Origin: Heterobilharzia americana
Taxonomy: Eukaryota > Platyhelminthes > Trematoda > Strigeidida > Schistosomatidae
NCBI GenBank assembly: GCA_944470555.2
Contig: OX104127.1
Coordinates: 44,257,934 to 44,321,933 of the forward strand
DNA length: 64,000 nt
Direction: 5' to 3'
The notes under the pieces were generated by a model. That model did not search any database. It worked only from the letters and a program-made list of their open reading frames with translations, and was not told the origin of the DNA. Of the stretch, positions 26,852 to 41,911 are shown in pieces (position 1 is the stretch's first letter; each line of letters starts with the position of its first letter). A program made the position numbers and the translations under genes.

Positions 26852-29422
26852 ATTTTATCGTTTGTGAGTGTGTGTGTGTGAACAATTGTCGTAGGTTTTG
26901 TCACAATTCATATTTCTGTTGTCCAAATACACAGACCAACCCTTTGACCATGCGGAAATATACAACCTCAACTCCAGCATTATAAAGACGACATCGACTG
27001 CAATGTTACGTCACATCTTTCATGACGACTTCACTCGTCAACATGATGTCACTTCCAGTATTGCTTTGTACGCCTCCTCATCCACTTGTCTCTATCAATA
27101 TTCATTTATTTTCTGATTATTACGCAGTTGTTTATTATTTATGACTGAACACTTGTCAAAAATCACTCCATTTACTCTACCAGTTACTAAGTCACTTACA
27201 TATTAATAGCTTGCTTCATATTACCAATTTTAATTACTTTATTGATTATTGGCATCTTAATTTCTAAAACTTATCATCTTCATGACTTACATAAAATCTA
27301 TGACTATTGTTCACCAACACCCACATCCACCACCACTTGTTGGTACTTTGATTGAGTTGGAAGCCAATGTATTATTGTAGAGCCCATGACGAAGACCTAA
27401 TTGAAAAGGAATATATTTCTTCGTCCAATCAGTCTTTATTCTGTTGGTAAGCAGTCTAGAGTGATTTCTTAAGTGCAAGTAAAATTTACCACAAAAGAGC
27501 TATTGGGAAGTTTTCGAAATAATTACTTTATACTGCTCACATGTACATTAATCCCCATCTTAGTTCTAATATTCGGTTTACTTAACATCTAGTTGTATAT
27601 CGATATGACGTAGTTGTTTTTCATAGTTATGTTTGGATGAATACAATGTTGCTTCTATGGACAGCTTTCAAATTCCCACTGAGTCATTTGAAGTCATGAA
27701 TCGAATCTTAGTAGTGCTTAATTTATGGAATGCTGATGTTAGCGAAGTGTTATTATGAGCTTATTATTTTGTAGGGTAAGAAATAATGAACTGCCAGTTT
27801 ATTCGTTACTACGTGCAGTTTAGATTCGCTTCAAAATTATCGTGAATCGTATTGACTGATGGAGCTTCCTAACTCATTCAATATTATGTGGCTTCTAGAA
27901 TGTCATGGTATGCGTAAGGAGATGAAGATTTCAGTCACCCTCTCGAAGTGCTGTCATGCTGCCGGGGATTCATAGCATCTTCTAGGGAAGTCCTACTTAC
28001 TGCCTTCACTTAGCCAGAGGTGTTTCTACAAAAGTGAGAGTGCAAAAGCGAACGTCCAGCGCTATCAACGGATTGGTGCAGACGGGGGGTTTATCTGAGG
28101 GAGTTGGGAAACCCTGGTTCCAAACCAGTTGTGCATACGGGATCCACGTTGTAGAACGGCTGGCTGGGGTTTGAACCTGCCTTGGTCAGCGGCAACCATT
28201 AAAATGCAGCACCTTACGTCACTACTCTGCTCTGTGGGTCAGACCTGCTTCGGTCGGGTGACTTTGAAGACCACCCTAACAACTGCTAAAATAATCAGGT
28301 TTCGGTATTCCGGCTAGATAGGTAGTTTTTCATAGGATAGAGACTCCCAATTGGTTATCTCAGCAGTTGCTGTGACGGCCTTTAAGGTCTCCCCTTCGGT
28401 CTAGAGGTTTTGGGAGACTTACAGGCCACATAAAAATTATCAGCCATAAATAACAATGAAGAATTTAAGTCACTTACCATATCTTCCTGCGACGAACATC
28501 TTACTCAATTTCTCAGTTTATTATCGTCATTATTTTTCATATCTGAACTATGCTGTCTCTTCGTTATCGTTTCAAAATTTGTCTTTGCATACATCTTCGT
28601 TTATACTTAGCTGCTCGTCAGTAACTGAAAGTTTGGTCTGCTTGCATCGTCTTGAGTCTCGAAGTGGTTGCCTATGCAAAGTTGTCCCCTCTTATGATAC
28701 CGAATACAACTTTTTTGACAGCGTGCTCTTCATTTAAGCTGGCTGCCTTAAACATTCGGAACTTGATGGAGAACAGACAGCATATAAGTTTAACTAGGAG
28801 GGCAAAAAGCCTAGTTATCACTGAATGCTGTATCTGAGAGATCTGTGTAGCAGATCTCACGGAAGTGTTTTGAATAACTTCCCCATCTGTCGGCTCATAA
28901 ACCATATTCACATCGCATCTATCCTGGTCCACTGTAACATCAAGAATCCACCACTGCGCAGACTTTTGTCAGTCTACATGTGAGTCGCTTCCACTCCTCA
29001 TTGTTCTCGGAGTCTGCACGAATGCATTCATGTGCATCCATTAATTCTGGGGGAGCTGCTGATACCCACTCGCTATTTTCATCCACACCTCGGGACGACT
29101 ACGGTCTTCAACCCTGTTCTTACTGGAGATGACAACAAGCTTCTTCTGAATGAATGAGTGTTCTCTTCCGATAACTGTCTAGCCAGTTCCTCACTGTAGA
29201 GCTGCACTCGCAATGGTCTTGTTGCTGTAGTTTTCCCCCATCTACTGAGACTCAGACATATACGGTACCCGCAGACTGAATTTCACACAGACCGGAATGG
29301 CAAATACTAGTTGTGTTGAATAGGCGAATCGCATGCAAGTCTTCACACTTAGTAAACCACTGGATTGATGCTTCATACCACCACCTTAAAATGAAAGAAT
29401 GATGTGTGCACTTCCGGTTAAA

Positions 29423-29983
29423 TGAGACAGACAAAGTCAACGTAGAACCTCGCACACAAGTGCATCGGCTCAAGTTGCCATACATCAGAGTAGTACACAA
29501 AGAACGGGTTTACGCAAGAAGATTAGTATCAAAGTTGTGTAAGAGAGAGAATAAACAATCTGAATACTACGGTTAGTTCAAATACGCAAGCTTTAGAAGA
29601 TGACAAAGGAGTGAAGAAATCTACACCACTGCCACCAATTTTCAGCCATGTCACCAACAGTCCCCAAACACTGATTCCTATCCTTTCTATGACCACAACT
29701 AGGCAGTCTACATCTCATACGGCTCAGACCAATAGTCAGAGACTTCATCGACCGTTGCGACGTCTTGGTCTGTTCACCCTGAACCCTCCTCCAACGTCAT
29801 CTAACTTCTTCTCGCGTGGCACGTTGAGGTAGGAGGTGTATCTGGGTGGGCAGTACATGTCTAAGCTATCTCGGTGGACTTATGTTCACAACGTTATCAA
29901 TCGGTATACCTGGCCTACCGAATAGCCTTCGCCTGACCTCAATATTGCTCACATGGTGATTCAAGCACACGCAAGAGAGAGAG
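29423..29983 (-). mobile_element. RTE 3' end in unit 3
   Basis: Inverted, near-identical copy of 2,270-2,830. Confidence 0.65.
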
Positions 29984-31146
29984 AGGATATGGAATCTGAG
30001 TGTAACGGTTAATGCGAATATGCGACCCCATAGAAACTAGCTATCCTTCAGTTTATTGTTACAGACTGGCCATTTATATGCTTAGCTGACTGCTCTTTTA
30101 GTACGTCGCTCTCGCCATCGTCTACCAATCGAGGTATAGTAGGCTTCACTGTCTGCTGTTTCCTCCGTTCATCAAGGTGAAGACATACAGGAGCGAGTGT
30201 ACCACTTGATCGGAGCCCAAATTGATAATGTAGATAGCTTAACCGTGGAGTTCCCCACTTCATGACAAAGATACCAACCTCCAAAAAAACTATGGTCTGA
30301 AACGCCCCACTAACTAGCCTACTTCCAAATCTACAAACTCTTATCCTTCCTAGCACCAACAATATTCTAACTGATCAATCATACGCATAGCATTCTCTTC
30401 TCTACGACCGTCTTCTGAAAAGTAACAGTTGGTCATACGAACAACGGTCAGCTGCATTATGCAACCACACAGTCTCACGGTGGTGACTGTGGTGTAAAAC
30501 AAACGACAGGACACATCGAAAATACTGGGTATGAATGAGGCATAACCTCAGCAAAATCTCATCACACCGTGCTGTGACAGAGCCAAATGTGTCAGTCACA
30601 ACAGTAATTGCCGACCAGACGTGCACTGAATACAAGTTATCAATAATTCTAGTCAACCACTAACAACACAGTCGGATGCGAACAAAATAATTTTCCAATT
30701 AACATCCACATGTTCCGAAATATGCACTAGGTATAAAGTTAGGTGACGCCAATACTAAGGATACCTAAATAATAGAAAAAGTTGACTGCACCCAGATCTT
30801 CCATCTCGAAATCCAGTTCCCATATCAACACCAGTACTCATTCATAATAAATGAAACACCGATCTATGCAAATCCAATATCTTCCATGAAGCCAGAAGAA
30901 AGAGATGAGACTTAAGGCCGTCAAACCAGCCGCTACTACAACACCTTCTGTACGCTGCATAGTCACAAACACAGCCAGCGTTCCTCATAACGACTTAACA
31001 GGCGTCACTAGGCTAAGGTGGCACGCTAAGGATCCCCCCGCCCCCCCCTCAACTAACATCCATCCCAAACCTCCCTCCCGAACACACGAATGGCCGGTCA
31101 ACTGCATACATACACAACAAAGTCAAAAACAAAATCGCATTGTGGT

Positions 31147-31162
31147 GGTCCTAAATAGGACC
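31147..31162 (-). terminator. Histone 3' stem-loop, unit 3
   Basis: Hairpin identical to the other H4 copies. Confidence 0.9.
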
Positions 31163-31230
31163 GTGTCGCGTTCTCGTGCACACCACATACAGGTCACAAC
31201 TCCTCACATACTTCACTCTACAACAACAAC

Positions 31231-31848
<618 letters not shown>

Positions 31849-34419
31849 ATTTTATCGTTTGTGAGTGTGTGTGTGTGAACAATTGTCGTAGGTTTTGTCA
31901 CAATTCATATTTCTGTTGTCCAAATACACAGACCAACCCTTTGACCATGCGGAAATATACAACCTCAACTCCAGCATTATAAAGACGACATCGACTGCAA
32001 TGTTACGTCACATCTTTCATGACGACTTCACTCGTCAACATGATGTCACTTCCAGTATTGCTTTGTACGCCTCCTCATCCACTTGTCTCTATCAATATTC
32101 ATTTATTTTCTGATTATTACGCAGTTGTTTATTATTTATGACTGAACACTCGTCAAAAATCACTCCATTTACTCTACCAGTTACTAAGTCACTTACATAT
32201 TAATAGCTTGCTTCATATTACCAATTTTAATTACTTTATTGATTATTGGCATCTTAATTTCTAAAACTTATCATCTTCATGACTTACATAAAATCTATGA
32301 CTATTGTTCACCAACACCCACATCCACCACCACTTGTTGGTACTTTGATTGAGTTGGAAGCCAATGTATTATTGTAGAGCCCATGACGAAGACCTAATTG
32401 AAAAGGAATATATTTCTTCGTCCAATCAGTCTTTATTCTGTTGGTAAGCAGTCTAGAGTGATTTCTTAAGTGCAAGTAAAATTTACCACAAAAGAGCTAT
32501 TGGGAAGTTTTCGAAATAATTACTTTATACTGCTCACATGTACATTAATCCCCATCTTAGTTCTAATATTCGGTTTACTTAACATCTAGTTGTATATCGA
32601 TATGACGTAGTTGTTTTTCATAGTTATGTTTGGATGAATACAATGTTGCTTCTATGGACAGCTTTCAAATTCCCACTGAGTCATTTGAAGTCATGAATCG
32701 AATCTTAGTAGTGCTTAATTTATGGAATGCTGATGTTAGCGAAGTGTTATTATGAGCTTATTATTTTGTAGGGTAAGAAATAATGAACTGCCAGTTTATT
32801 CGTTACTACGTGCAGTTTAGATTCGCTTCAAAATTATCGTGAATCGTATTGACTGATGGAGCTTCCTAACTCATTCAATATTATGTGGCTTCTAGAATGT
32901 CATGGTATGCGTAAGGAGATGAAGATTTCAGTCACCCTCTCGAAGTGCTGTCATGCTGCCGGGGATTCATAGCATCTTCTAGGGAAGTCCTACTTACTGC
33001 CTTCACTTAGCCAGAGGTGTTTCTACAAAAGTGAGAGTGCAAAAGCGAACGTCCAGCGCTATCAACGGATTGGTGCAGACGGGGGGTTTATCTGAGGGAG
33101 TTGGGAAACCCTGGTTCCAAACCAGTTGTGCATACGGGATCCACGTTGTAGAACGGCTGGCTGGGGTTTGAACCTGCCTTGGTCAGCGGCAACCATTAAA
33201 ATGCAGCACCTTACGTCACTACTCTGCTCTGTGGGTCAGACCTGCTTCGGTCGGGTGACTTTGAAGACCACCCTAACAACTGCTAAAATAATCAGGTTTC
33301 GGTATTCCGGCTAGATAGGTAGTTTTTCATAGGATAGAGACTCCCAATTGGTTATCTCAGCAGTTGCTGTGACGGCCTTTAAGGTCTCCCCTTCGGTCTA
33401 GACGTTTTGGGAGTCTTACAGGCCACATAAAAATTATCAGCCATAAATAACAATGAAGAATTTAAGTCACTTACCATATCTTCCTGCGACGAACATCTTA
33501 CTCAATTTCTCAGTTTATTATCGTCATTATTTTTCATATCTGAACTATGCTGTCTCTTCGTTATCGTTTCAAAATTTGTCTTTGCATACATCTTCGTTTA
33601 TACTTAGCTGCTCGTCAGTAACTGAAAGTTTGGTCTGCTTGCATCGTCTTGAGTCTCGAAGTGGTTGCCTATGCAAAGTTGTCCCCTCTTATGATACCGA
33701 ATACAACTTTTTTGACAGCGTGCTCTTCATTTAAGCTGGCTGCCTTAAACATTCGGAACTTGATGGAGAACAGACAGCATATAAGTTTAACTAGGAGGGC
33801 AAAAAGCCTAGTTATCACTGAATGCTGTATCTGAGAGATCTGTGTAGCAGATCTCACGGAAGTGTTTTGAATAACTTCCCCATCTGTCGGCTCATAAACC
33901 ATATTCACATCGCATCTATCCTGGTCCACTGTAACATCAAGAATCCACCACTGCGCAGACTTTTGTCAGTCTACATGTGAGTCGCTTCCACTCCTCATTG
34001 TTCTCGGAGTCTGCACGAATGCATTCATGTGCATCCATTAATTCTGGGGGAGCTGCTGATACCCACTCGCTATTTTCATCCACACCTCGGGACGACTACG
34101 GTCTTCAACCCTGTTCTTACTGGAGATGACAACAAGCTTCTTCTGAATGAATGAGTGTTCTCTTCCGATAACTGTCTAGCCAGTTCCTCACTGTAGAGCT
34201 GCACTCGCAATGGTCTTGTTGCTGTAGTTTTCCCCCATCTACTGAGACTCAGACATATACGGTACCCGCAGACTGAATTTCACACAGACCGGAATGGCAA
34301 ATACTAGTTGTGTTGAATAGGCGAATCGCATGCAAGTCTTCACACTTAGTAAACCACTGGATTGATGCTTCATACCACCACCTTAAAATGAAAGAATGAT
34401 GTGTGCACTTCCGGTTAAA

Positions 34420-34980
34420 TGAGACAGACAAAGTCAACGTAGAACCTCGCACACAAGTGCATCGGCTCAAGTTGCCATACATCAGAGTAGTACACAAAGA
34501 ACGGGTTTACGCAAGAAGATTAGTATCAAAGTTGTGTAAGAGAGAGAATAAACAATCTGAATACTACGGTTAGTTCAAATACGCAAGCTTTAGAAGATGA
34601 CAAAGGAGTGAAGAAATCTACACCACTGCCACCAATTTTCAGCCATGTCACCAACAGTCCCCAAACACTGATTCCTATCCTTTCTATGACCACAACTAGG
34701 CAGTCTACATCTCATACGGCTCAGACCAATAGTCAGAGACTTCATCGACCGTTGCGACGTCTTGGTCTGTTCACCCTGAACCCTCCTCCAACGTCATCTA
34801 ACTTCTTCTCGCGTGGCACGTTGAGGTAGGAGGTGTATCTGGGTGGGCAGTACATGTCTAAGCTATCTCGGTGGACTTATGTTCACAACGTTATCAATCG
34901 GTATACCTGGCCTACCGAATAGCCTTCGCCTGACCTCAATATTGCTCACATGGTGATTCAAGCACACGCAAGAGAGAGAG
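34420..34980 (-). mobile_element. RTE 3' end in unit 4
   Basis: Inverted, near-identical copy of 2,270-2,830. Confidence 0.65.
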
Positions 34981-36144
34981 AGGATATGGAATCTGAGTGT
35001 AACGGTTAATGCGAATATGCGACCCCATAGAAACTAGCTATCCTTCAGTTTATTGTTACAGACTGGCCATTTATATGCTTAGCTGACTGCTCTTTTAGTA
35101 CGTCGCTCTCGCCATCGTCTACCAATCGAGGTATAGTAGGCTTCACTGTCTGCTGTTTCCTCCGTTCATCAAGGTGAAGACATACAGGAGCGAGTGTACC
35201 ACTTGATCGGAGCCCAAATTGATAATGTAGATAGCTTAACCGTGGAGTTCCCCACTTCATGACAAAGATACCAACCTCCAAAAAAACTATGGTCTGAAAC
35301 GCCCCACTAACTAGCCTACTTCCAAATCTACAAACTCTTATCCTTCCTAGCACCAACAATATTCTAACTGATCAATCATACGCATAGCATTCTCTTCTCT
35401 ACGACCGTCTTCTGAAAAGTAACAGTTGGTCATACGAACAACGGTCAGCTGCATTATGCAACCACACAGTCTCACGGTGGTGACTGTGGTGTAAAACAAA
35501 CGACAGGACACATCGAAAATACTGGGTATGAATGAGGCATAACCTCAGCAAAATCTCATCACACCGTGCTGTGACAGAGCCAAATGTGTCAGTCACAACA
35601 GTAATTGCCGACCAGACGTGCACTGAATACAAGTTATCAATAATTCTAGTCAACCACTAACAACACAGTCGGATGCGAACAAAATAATTTTCCAATTAAC
35701 ATCCACATGTTCCGAAATATGCACTAGGTATAAAGTTAGGTGACGCCAATACTAAGGATACCTAAATAATAGAAAAAGTTGACTGCACCCAGATCTTCCA
35801 TCTCGAAATCCAGTTCCCATATCAACACCAGTACTCATTCATAATAAATGAAACACCGATCTATGCAAATCCAATATCTTCCATGAAGCCAGAAGAAAGA
35901 GATGAGACTTAAGGCCGTCAAACCAGCCGCTACTACAACACCTTCTGTACGCTGCATAGTCACAAACACAGCCAGCGTTCCTCATAACGACTTAACAGGC
36001 GTCACTAGGCTAAGGTGGCACGCTAAGGATCCCCCCGCCCCCCCCCTCAACTAACATCCATCCCAAACCTCCCTCCCGAACACACGAATGGCCGGTCAAC
36101 TGCATACATACACAACAAAGTCAAAAACAAAATCGCATTGTGGT

Positions 36145-36160
36145 GGTCCTAAATAGGACC
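36145..36160 (-). terminator. Histone 3' stem-loop, unit 4
   Basis: Hairpin identical to the other H4 copies. Confidence 0.9.
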
Positions 36161-36228
36161 GTGTCGCGTTCTCGTGCACACCACATACAGGTCACAACTC
36201 CTCACATACTTCACTCTACAACAACAAC

Positions 36229-36846
<618 letters not shown>

Positions 36847-39417
36847 ATTTTATCGTTTGTGAGTGTGTGTGTGTGAACAATTGTCGTAGGTTTTGTCACA
36901 ATTCATATTTCTGTTGTCCAAATACACAGACCAACCCTTTGACCATGCGGAAATATACAACCTCAACTCCAGCATTATAAAGACGACATCGACTGCAATG
37001 TTACGTCACATCTTTCATGACGACTTCACTCGTCAACATGATGTCACTTCCAGTATTGCTTTGTACGCCTCCTCATCCACTTGTCTCTATCAATATTCAT
37101 TTATTTTCTGATTATTACGCAGTTGTTTATTATTTATGACTGAACACTCGTCAAAAATCACTCCATTTACTCTACCAGTTACTAAGTCACTTACATATTA
37201 ATAGCTTGCTTCATATTACCAATTTTAATTACTTTATTGATTATTGGCATCTTAATTTCTAAAACTTATCATCTTCATGACTTACATAAAATCTATGACT
37301 ATTGTTCACCAACACCCACATCCACCACCACTTGTTGGTACTTTGATTGAGTTGGAAGCCAATGTATTATTGTAGAGCCCATGACGAAGACCTAATTGAA
37401 AAGGAATATATTTCTTCGTCCAATCAGTCTTTATTCTGTTGGTAAGCAGTCTAGAGTGATTTCTTAAGTGCAAGTAAAATTTACCACAAAAGAGCTATTG
37501 GGAAGTTTTCGAAATAATTACTTTATACTGCTCACATGTACATTAATCCCCATCTTAGTTCTAATATTCGGTTTACTTAACATCTAGTTGTATATCGATA
37601 TGACGTAGTTGTTTTTCATAGTTATGTTTGGATGAATACAATGTTGCTTCTATGGACAGCTTTCAAATTCCCACTGAGTCATTTGAAGTCATGAATCGAA
37701 TCTTAGTAGTGCTTAATTTATGGAATGCTGATGTTAGCGAAGTGTTATTATGAGCTTATTATTTTGTAGGGTAAGAAATAATGAACTGCCAGTTTATTCG
37801 TTACTACGTGCAGTTTAGATTCGCTTCAAAATTATCGTGAATCGTATTGACTGATGGAGCTTCCTAACTCATTCAATATTATGTGGCTTCTAGAATGTCA
37901 TGGTATGCGTAAGGAGATGAAGATTTCAGTCACCCTCTCGAAGTGCTGTCATGCTGCCGGGGATTCATAGCATCTTCTAGGGAAGTCCTACTTACTGCCT
38001 TCACTTAGCCAGAGGTGTTTCTACAAAAGTGAGAGTGCAAAAGCGAACGTCCAGCGCTATCAACGGATTGGTGCAGACGGGGGGTTTATCTGAGGGAGTT
38101 GGGAAACCCTGGTTCCAAACCAGTTGTGCATACGGGATCCACGTTGTAGAACGGCTGGCTGGGGTTTGAACCTGCCTTGGTCAGCGGCAACCATTAAAAT
38201 GCAGCACCTTACGTCACTACTCTGCTCTGTGGGTCAGACCTGCTTCGGTCGGGTGACTTTGAAGACCACCCTAACAACTGCTAAAATAATCAGGTTTCGG
38301 TATTCCGGCTAGATAGGTAGTTTTTCATAGGATAGAGACTCCCAATTGGTTATCTCAGCAGTTGCTGTGACGGCCTTTAAGGTCTCCCCTTCGGTCTAGA
38401 CGTTTTGGGAGTCTTACAGGCCACATAAAAATTATCAGCCATAAATAACAATGAAGAATTTAAGTCACTTACCATATCTTCCTGCGACGAACATCTTACT
38501 CAATTTCTCAGTTTATTATCGTCATTATTTTTCATATCTGAACTATGCTGTCTCTTCGTTATCGTTTCAAAATTTGTCTTTGCATACATCTTCGTTTATA
38601 CTTAGCTGCTCGTCAGTAACTGAAAGTTTGGTCTGCTTGCATCGTCTTGAGTCTCGAAGTGGTTGCCTATGCAAAGTTGTCCCCTCTTATGATACCGAAT
38701 ACAACTTTTTTGACAGCGTGCTCTTCATTTAAGCTGGCTGCCTTAAACATTCGGAACTTGATGGAGAACAGACAGCATATAAGTTTAACTAGGAGGGCAA
38801 AAAGCCTAGTTATCACTGAATGCTGTATCTGAGAGATCTGTGTAGCAGATCTCACGGAAGTGTTTTGAATAACTTCCCCATCTGTCGGCTCATAAACCAT
38901 ATTCACATCGCATCTATCCTGGTCCACTGTAACATCAAGAATCCACCACTGCGCAGACTTTTGTCAGTCTACATGTGAGTCGCTTCCACTCCTCATTGTT
39001 CTCGGAGTCTGCACGAATGCATTCATGTGCATCCATTAATTCTGGGGGAGCTGCTGATACCCACTCGCTATTTTCATCCACACCTCGGGACGACTACGGT
39101 CTTCAACCCTGTTCTTACTGGAGATGACAACAAGCTTCTTCTGAATGAATGAGTGTTCTCTTCCGATAACTGTCTAGCCAGTTCCTCACTGTAGAGCTGC
39201 ACTCGCAATGGTCTTGTTGCTGTAGTTTTCCCCCATCTACTGAGACTCAGACATATACGGTACCCGCAGACTGAATTTCACACAGACCGGAATGGCAAAT
39301 ACTAGTTGTGTTGAATAGGCGAATCGCATGCAAGTCTTCACACTTAGTAAACCACTGGATTGATGCTTCATACCACCACCTTAAAATGAAAGAATGATGT
39401 GTGCACTTCCGGTTAAA

Positions 39418-39978
39418 TGAGACAGACAAAGTCAACGTAGAACCTCGCACACAAGTGCATCGGCTCAAGTTGCCATACATCAGAGTAGTACACAAAGAAC
39501 GGGTTTACGCAAGAAGATTAGTATCAAAGTTGTGTAAGAGAGAGAATAAACAATCTGAATACTACGGTTAGTTCAAATACGCAAGCTTTAGAAGATGACA
39601 AAGGAGTGAAGAAATCTACACCACTGCCACCAATTTTCAGCCATGTCACCAACAGTCCCCAAACACTGATTCCTATCCTTTCTATGACCACAACTAGGCA
39701 GTCTACATCTCATACGGCTCAGACCAATAGTCAGAGACTTCATCGACCGTTGCGACGTCTTGGTCTGTTCACCCTGAACCCTCCTCCAACGTCATCTAAC
39801 TTCTTCTCGCGTGGCACGTTGAGGTAGGAGGTGTATCTGGGTGGGCAGTACATGTCTAAGCTATCTCGGTGGACTTATGTTCACAACGTTATCAATCGGT
39901 ATACCTGGCCTACCGAATAGCCTTCGCCTGACCTCAATATTGCTCACATGGTGATTCAAGCACACGCAAGAGAGAGAG
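39418..39978 (-). mobile_element. RTE 3' end in unit 5
   Basis: Inverted, near-identical copy of 2,270-2,830. Confidence 0.65.
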
Positions 39979-41142
39979 AGGATATGGAATCTGAGTGTAA
40001 CGGTTAATGCGAATATGCGACCCCATAGAAACTAGCTATCCTTCAGTTTATTGTTACAGACTGGCCATTTATATGCTTAGCTGACTGCTCTTTTAGTACG
40101 TCGCTCTCGCCATCGTCTACCAATCGAGGTATAGTAGGCTTCACTGTCTGCTGTTTCCTCCGTTCATCAAGGTGAAGACATACAGGAGCGAGTGTACCAC
40201 TTGATCGGAGCCCAAATTGATAATGTAGATAGCTTAACCGTGGAGTTCCCCACTTCATGACAAAGATACCAACCTCCAAAAAAACTATGGTCTGAAACGC
40301 CCCACTAACTAGCCTACTTCCAAATCTACAAACTCTTATCCTTCCTAGCACCAACAATATTCTAACTGATCAATCATACGCATAGCATTCTCTTCTCTAC
40401 GACCGTCTTCTGAAAAGTAACAGTTGGTCATACGAACAACGGTCAGCTGCATTATGCAACCACACAGTCTCACGGTGGTGACTGTGGTGTAAAACAAACG
40501 ACAGGACACATCGAAAATACTGGGTATGAATGAGGCATAACCTCAGCAAAATCTCATCACACCGTGCTGTGACAGAGCCAAATGTGTCAGTCACAACAGT
40601 AATTGCCGACCAGACGTGCACTGAATACAAGTTATCAATAATTCTAGTCAACCACTAACAACACAGTCGGATGCGAACAAAATAATTTTCCAATTAACAT
40701 CCACATGTTCCGAAATATGCACTAGGTATAAAGTTAGGTGACGCCAATACTAAGGATACCTAAATAATAGAAAAAGTTGACTGCACCCAGATCTTCCATC
40801 TCGAAATCCAGTTCCCATATCAACACCAGTACTCATTCATAATAAATGAAACACCGATCTATGCAAATCCAATATCTTCCATGAAGCCAGAAGAAAGAGA
40901 TGAGACTTAAGGCCGTCAAACCAGCCGCTACTACAACACCTTCTGTACGCTGCATAGTCACAAACACAGCCAGCGTTCCTCATAACGACTTAACAGGCGT
41001 CACTAGGCTAAGGTGGCACGCTAAGGATCCCCCCGCCCCCCCCCTCAACTAACATCCATCCCAAACCTCCCTCCCGAACACACGAATGGCCGGTCAACTG
41101 CATACATACACAACAAAGTCAAAAACAAAATCGCATTGTGGT

Positions 41143-41158
41143 GGTCCTAAATAGGACC
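41143..41158 (-). terminator. Histone 3' stem-loop, unit 5
   Basis: Hairpin identical to the other H4 copies. Confidence 0.9.
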
Positions 41159-41226
41159 GTGTCGCGTTCTCGTGCACACCACATACAGGTCACAACTCCT
41201 CACATACTTCACTCTACAACAACAAC

Positions 41227-41844
<618 letters not shown>

Positions 41845-41911
41845 ATTTTATCGTTTGTGAGTGTGTGTGTGTGAACAATTGTCGTAGGTTTTGTCACAAT
41901 TCATATTTCTG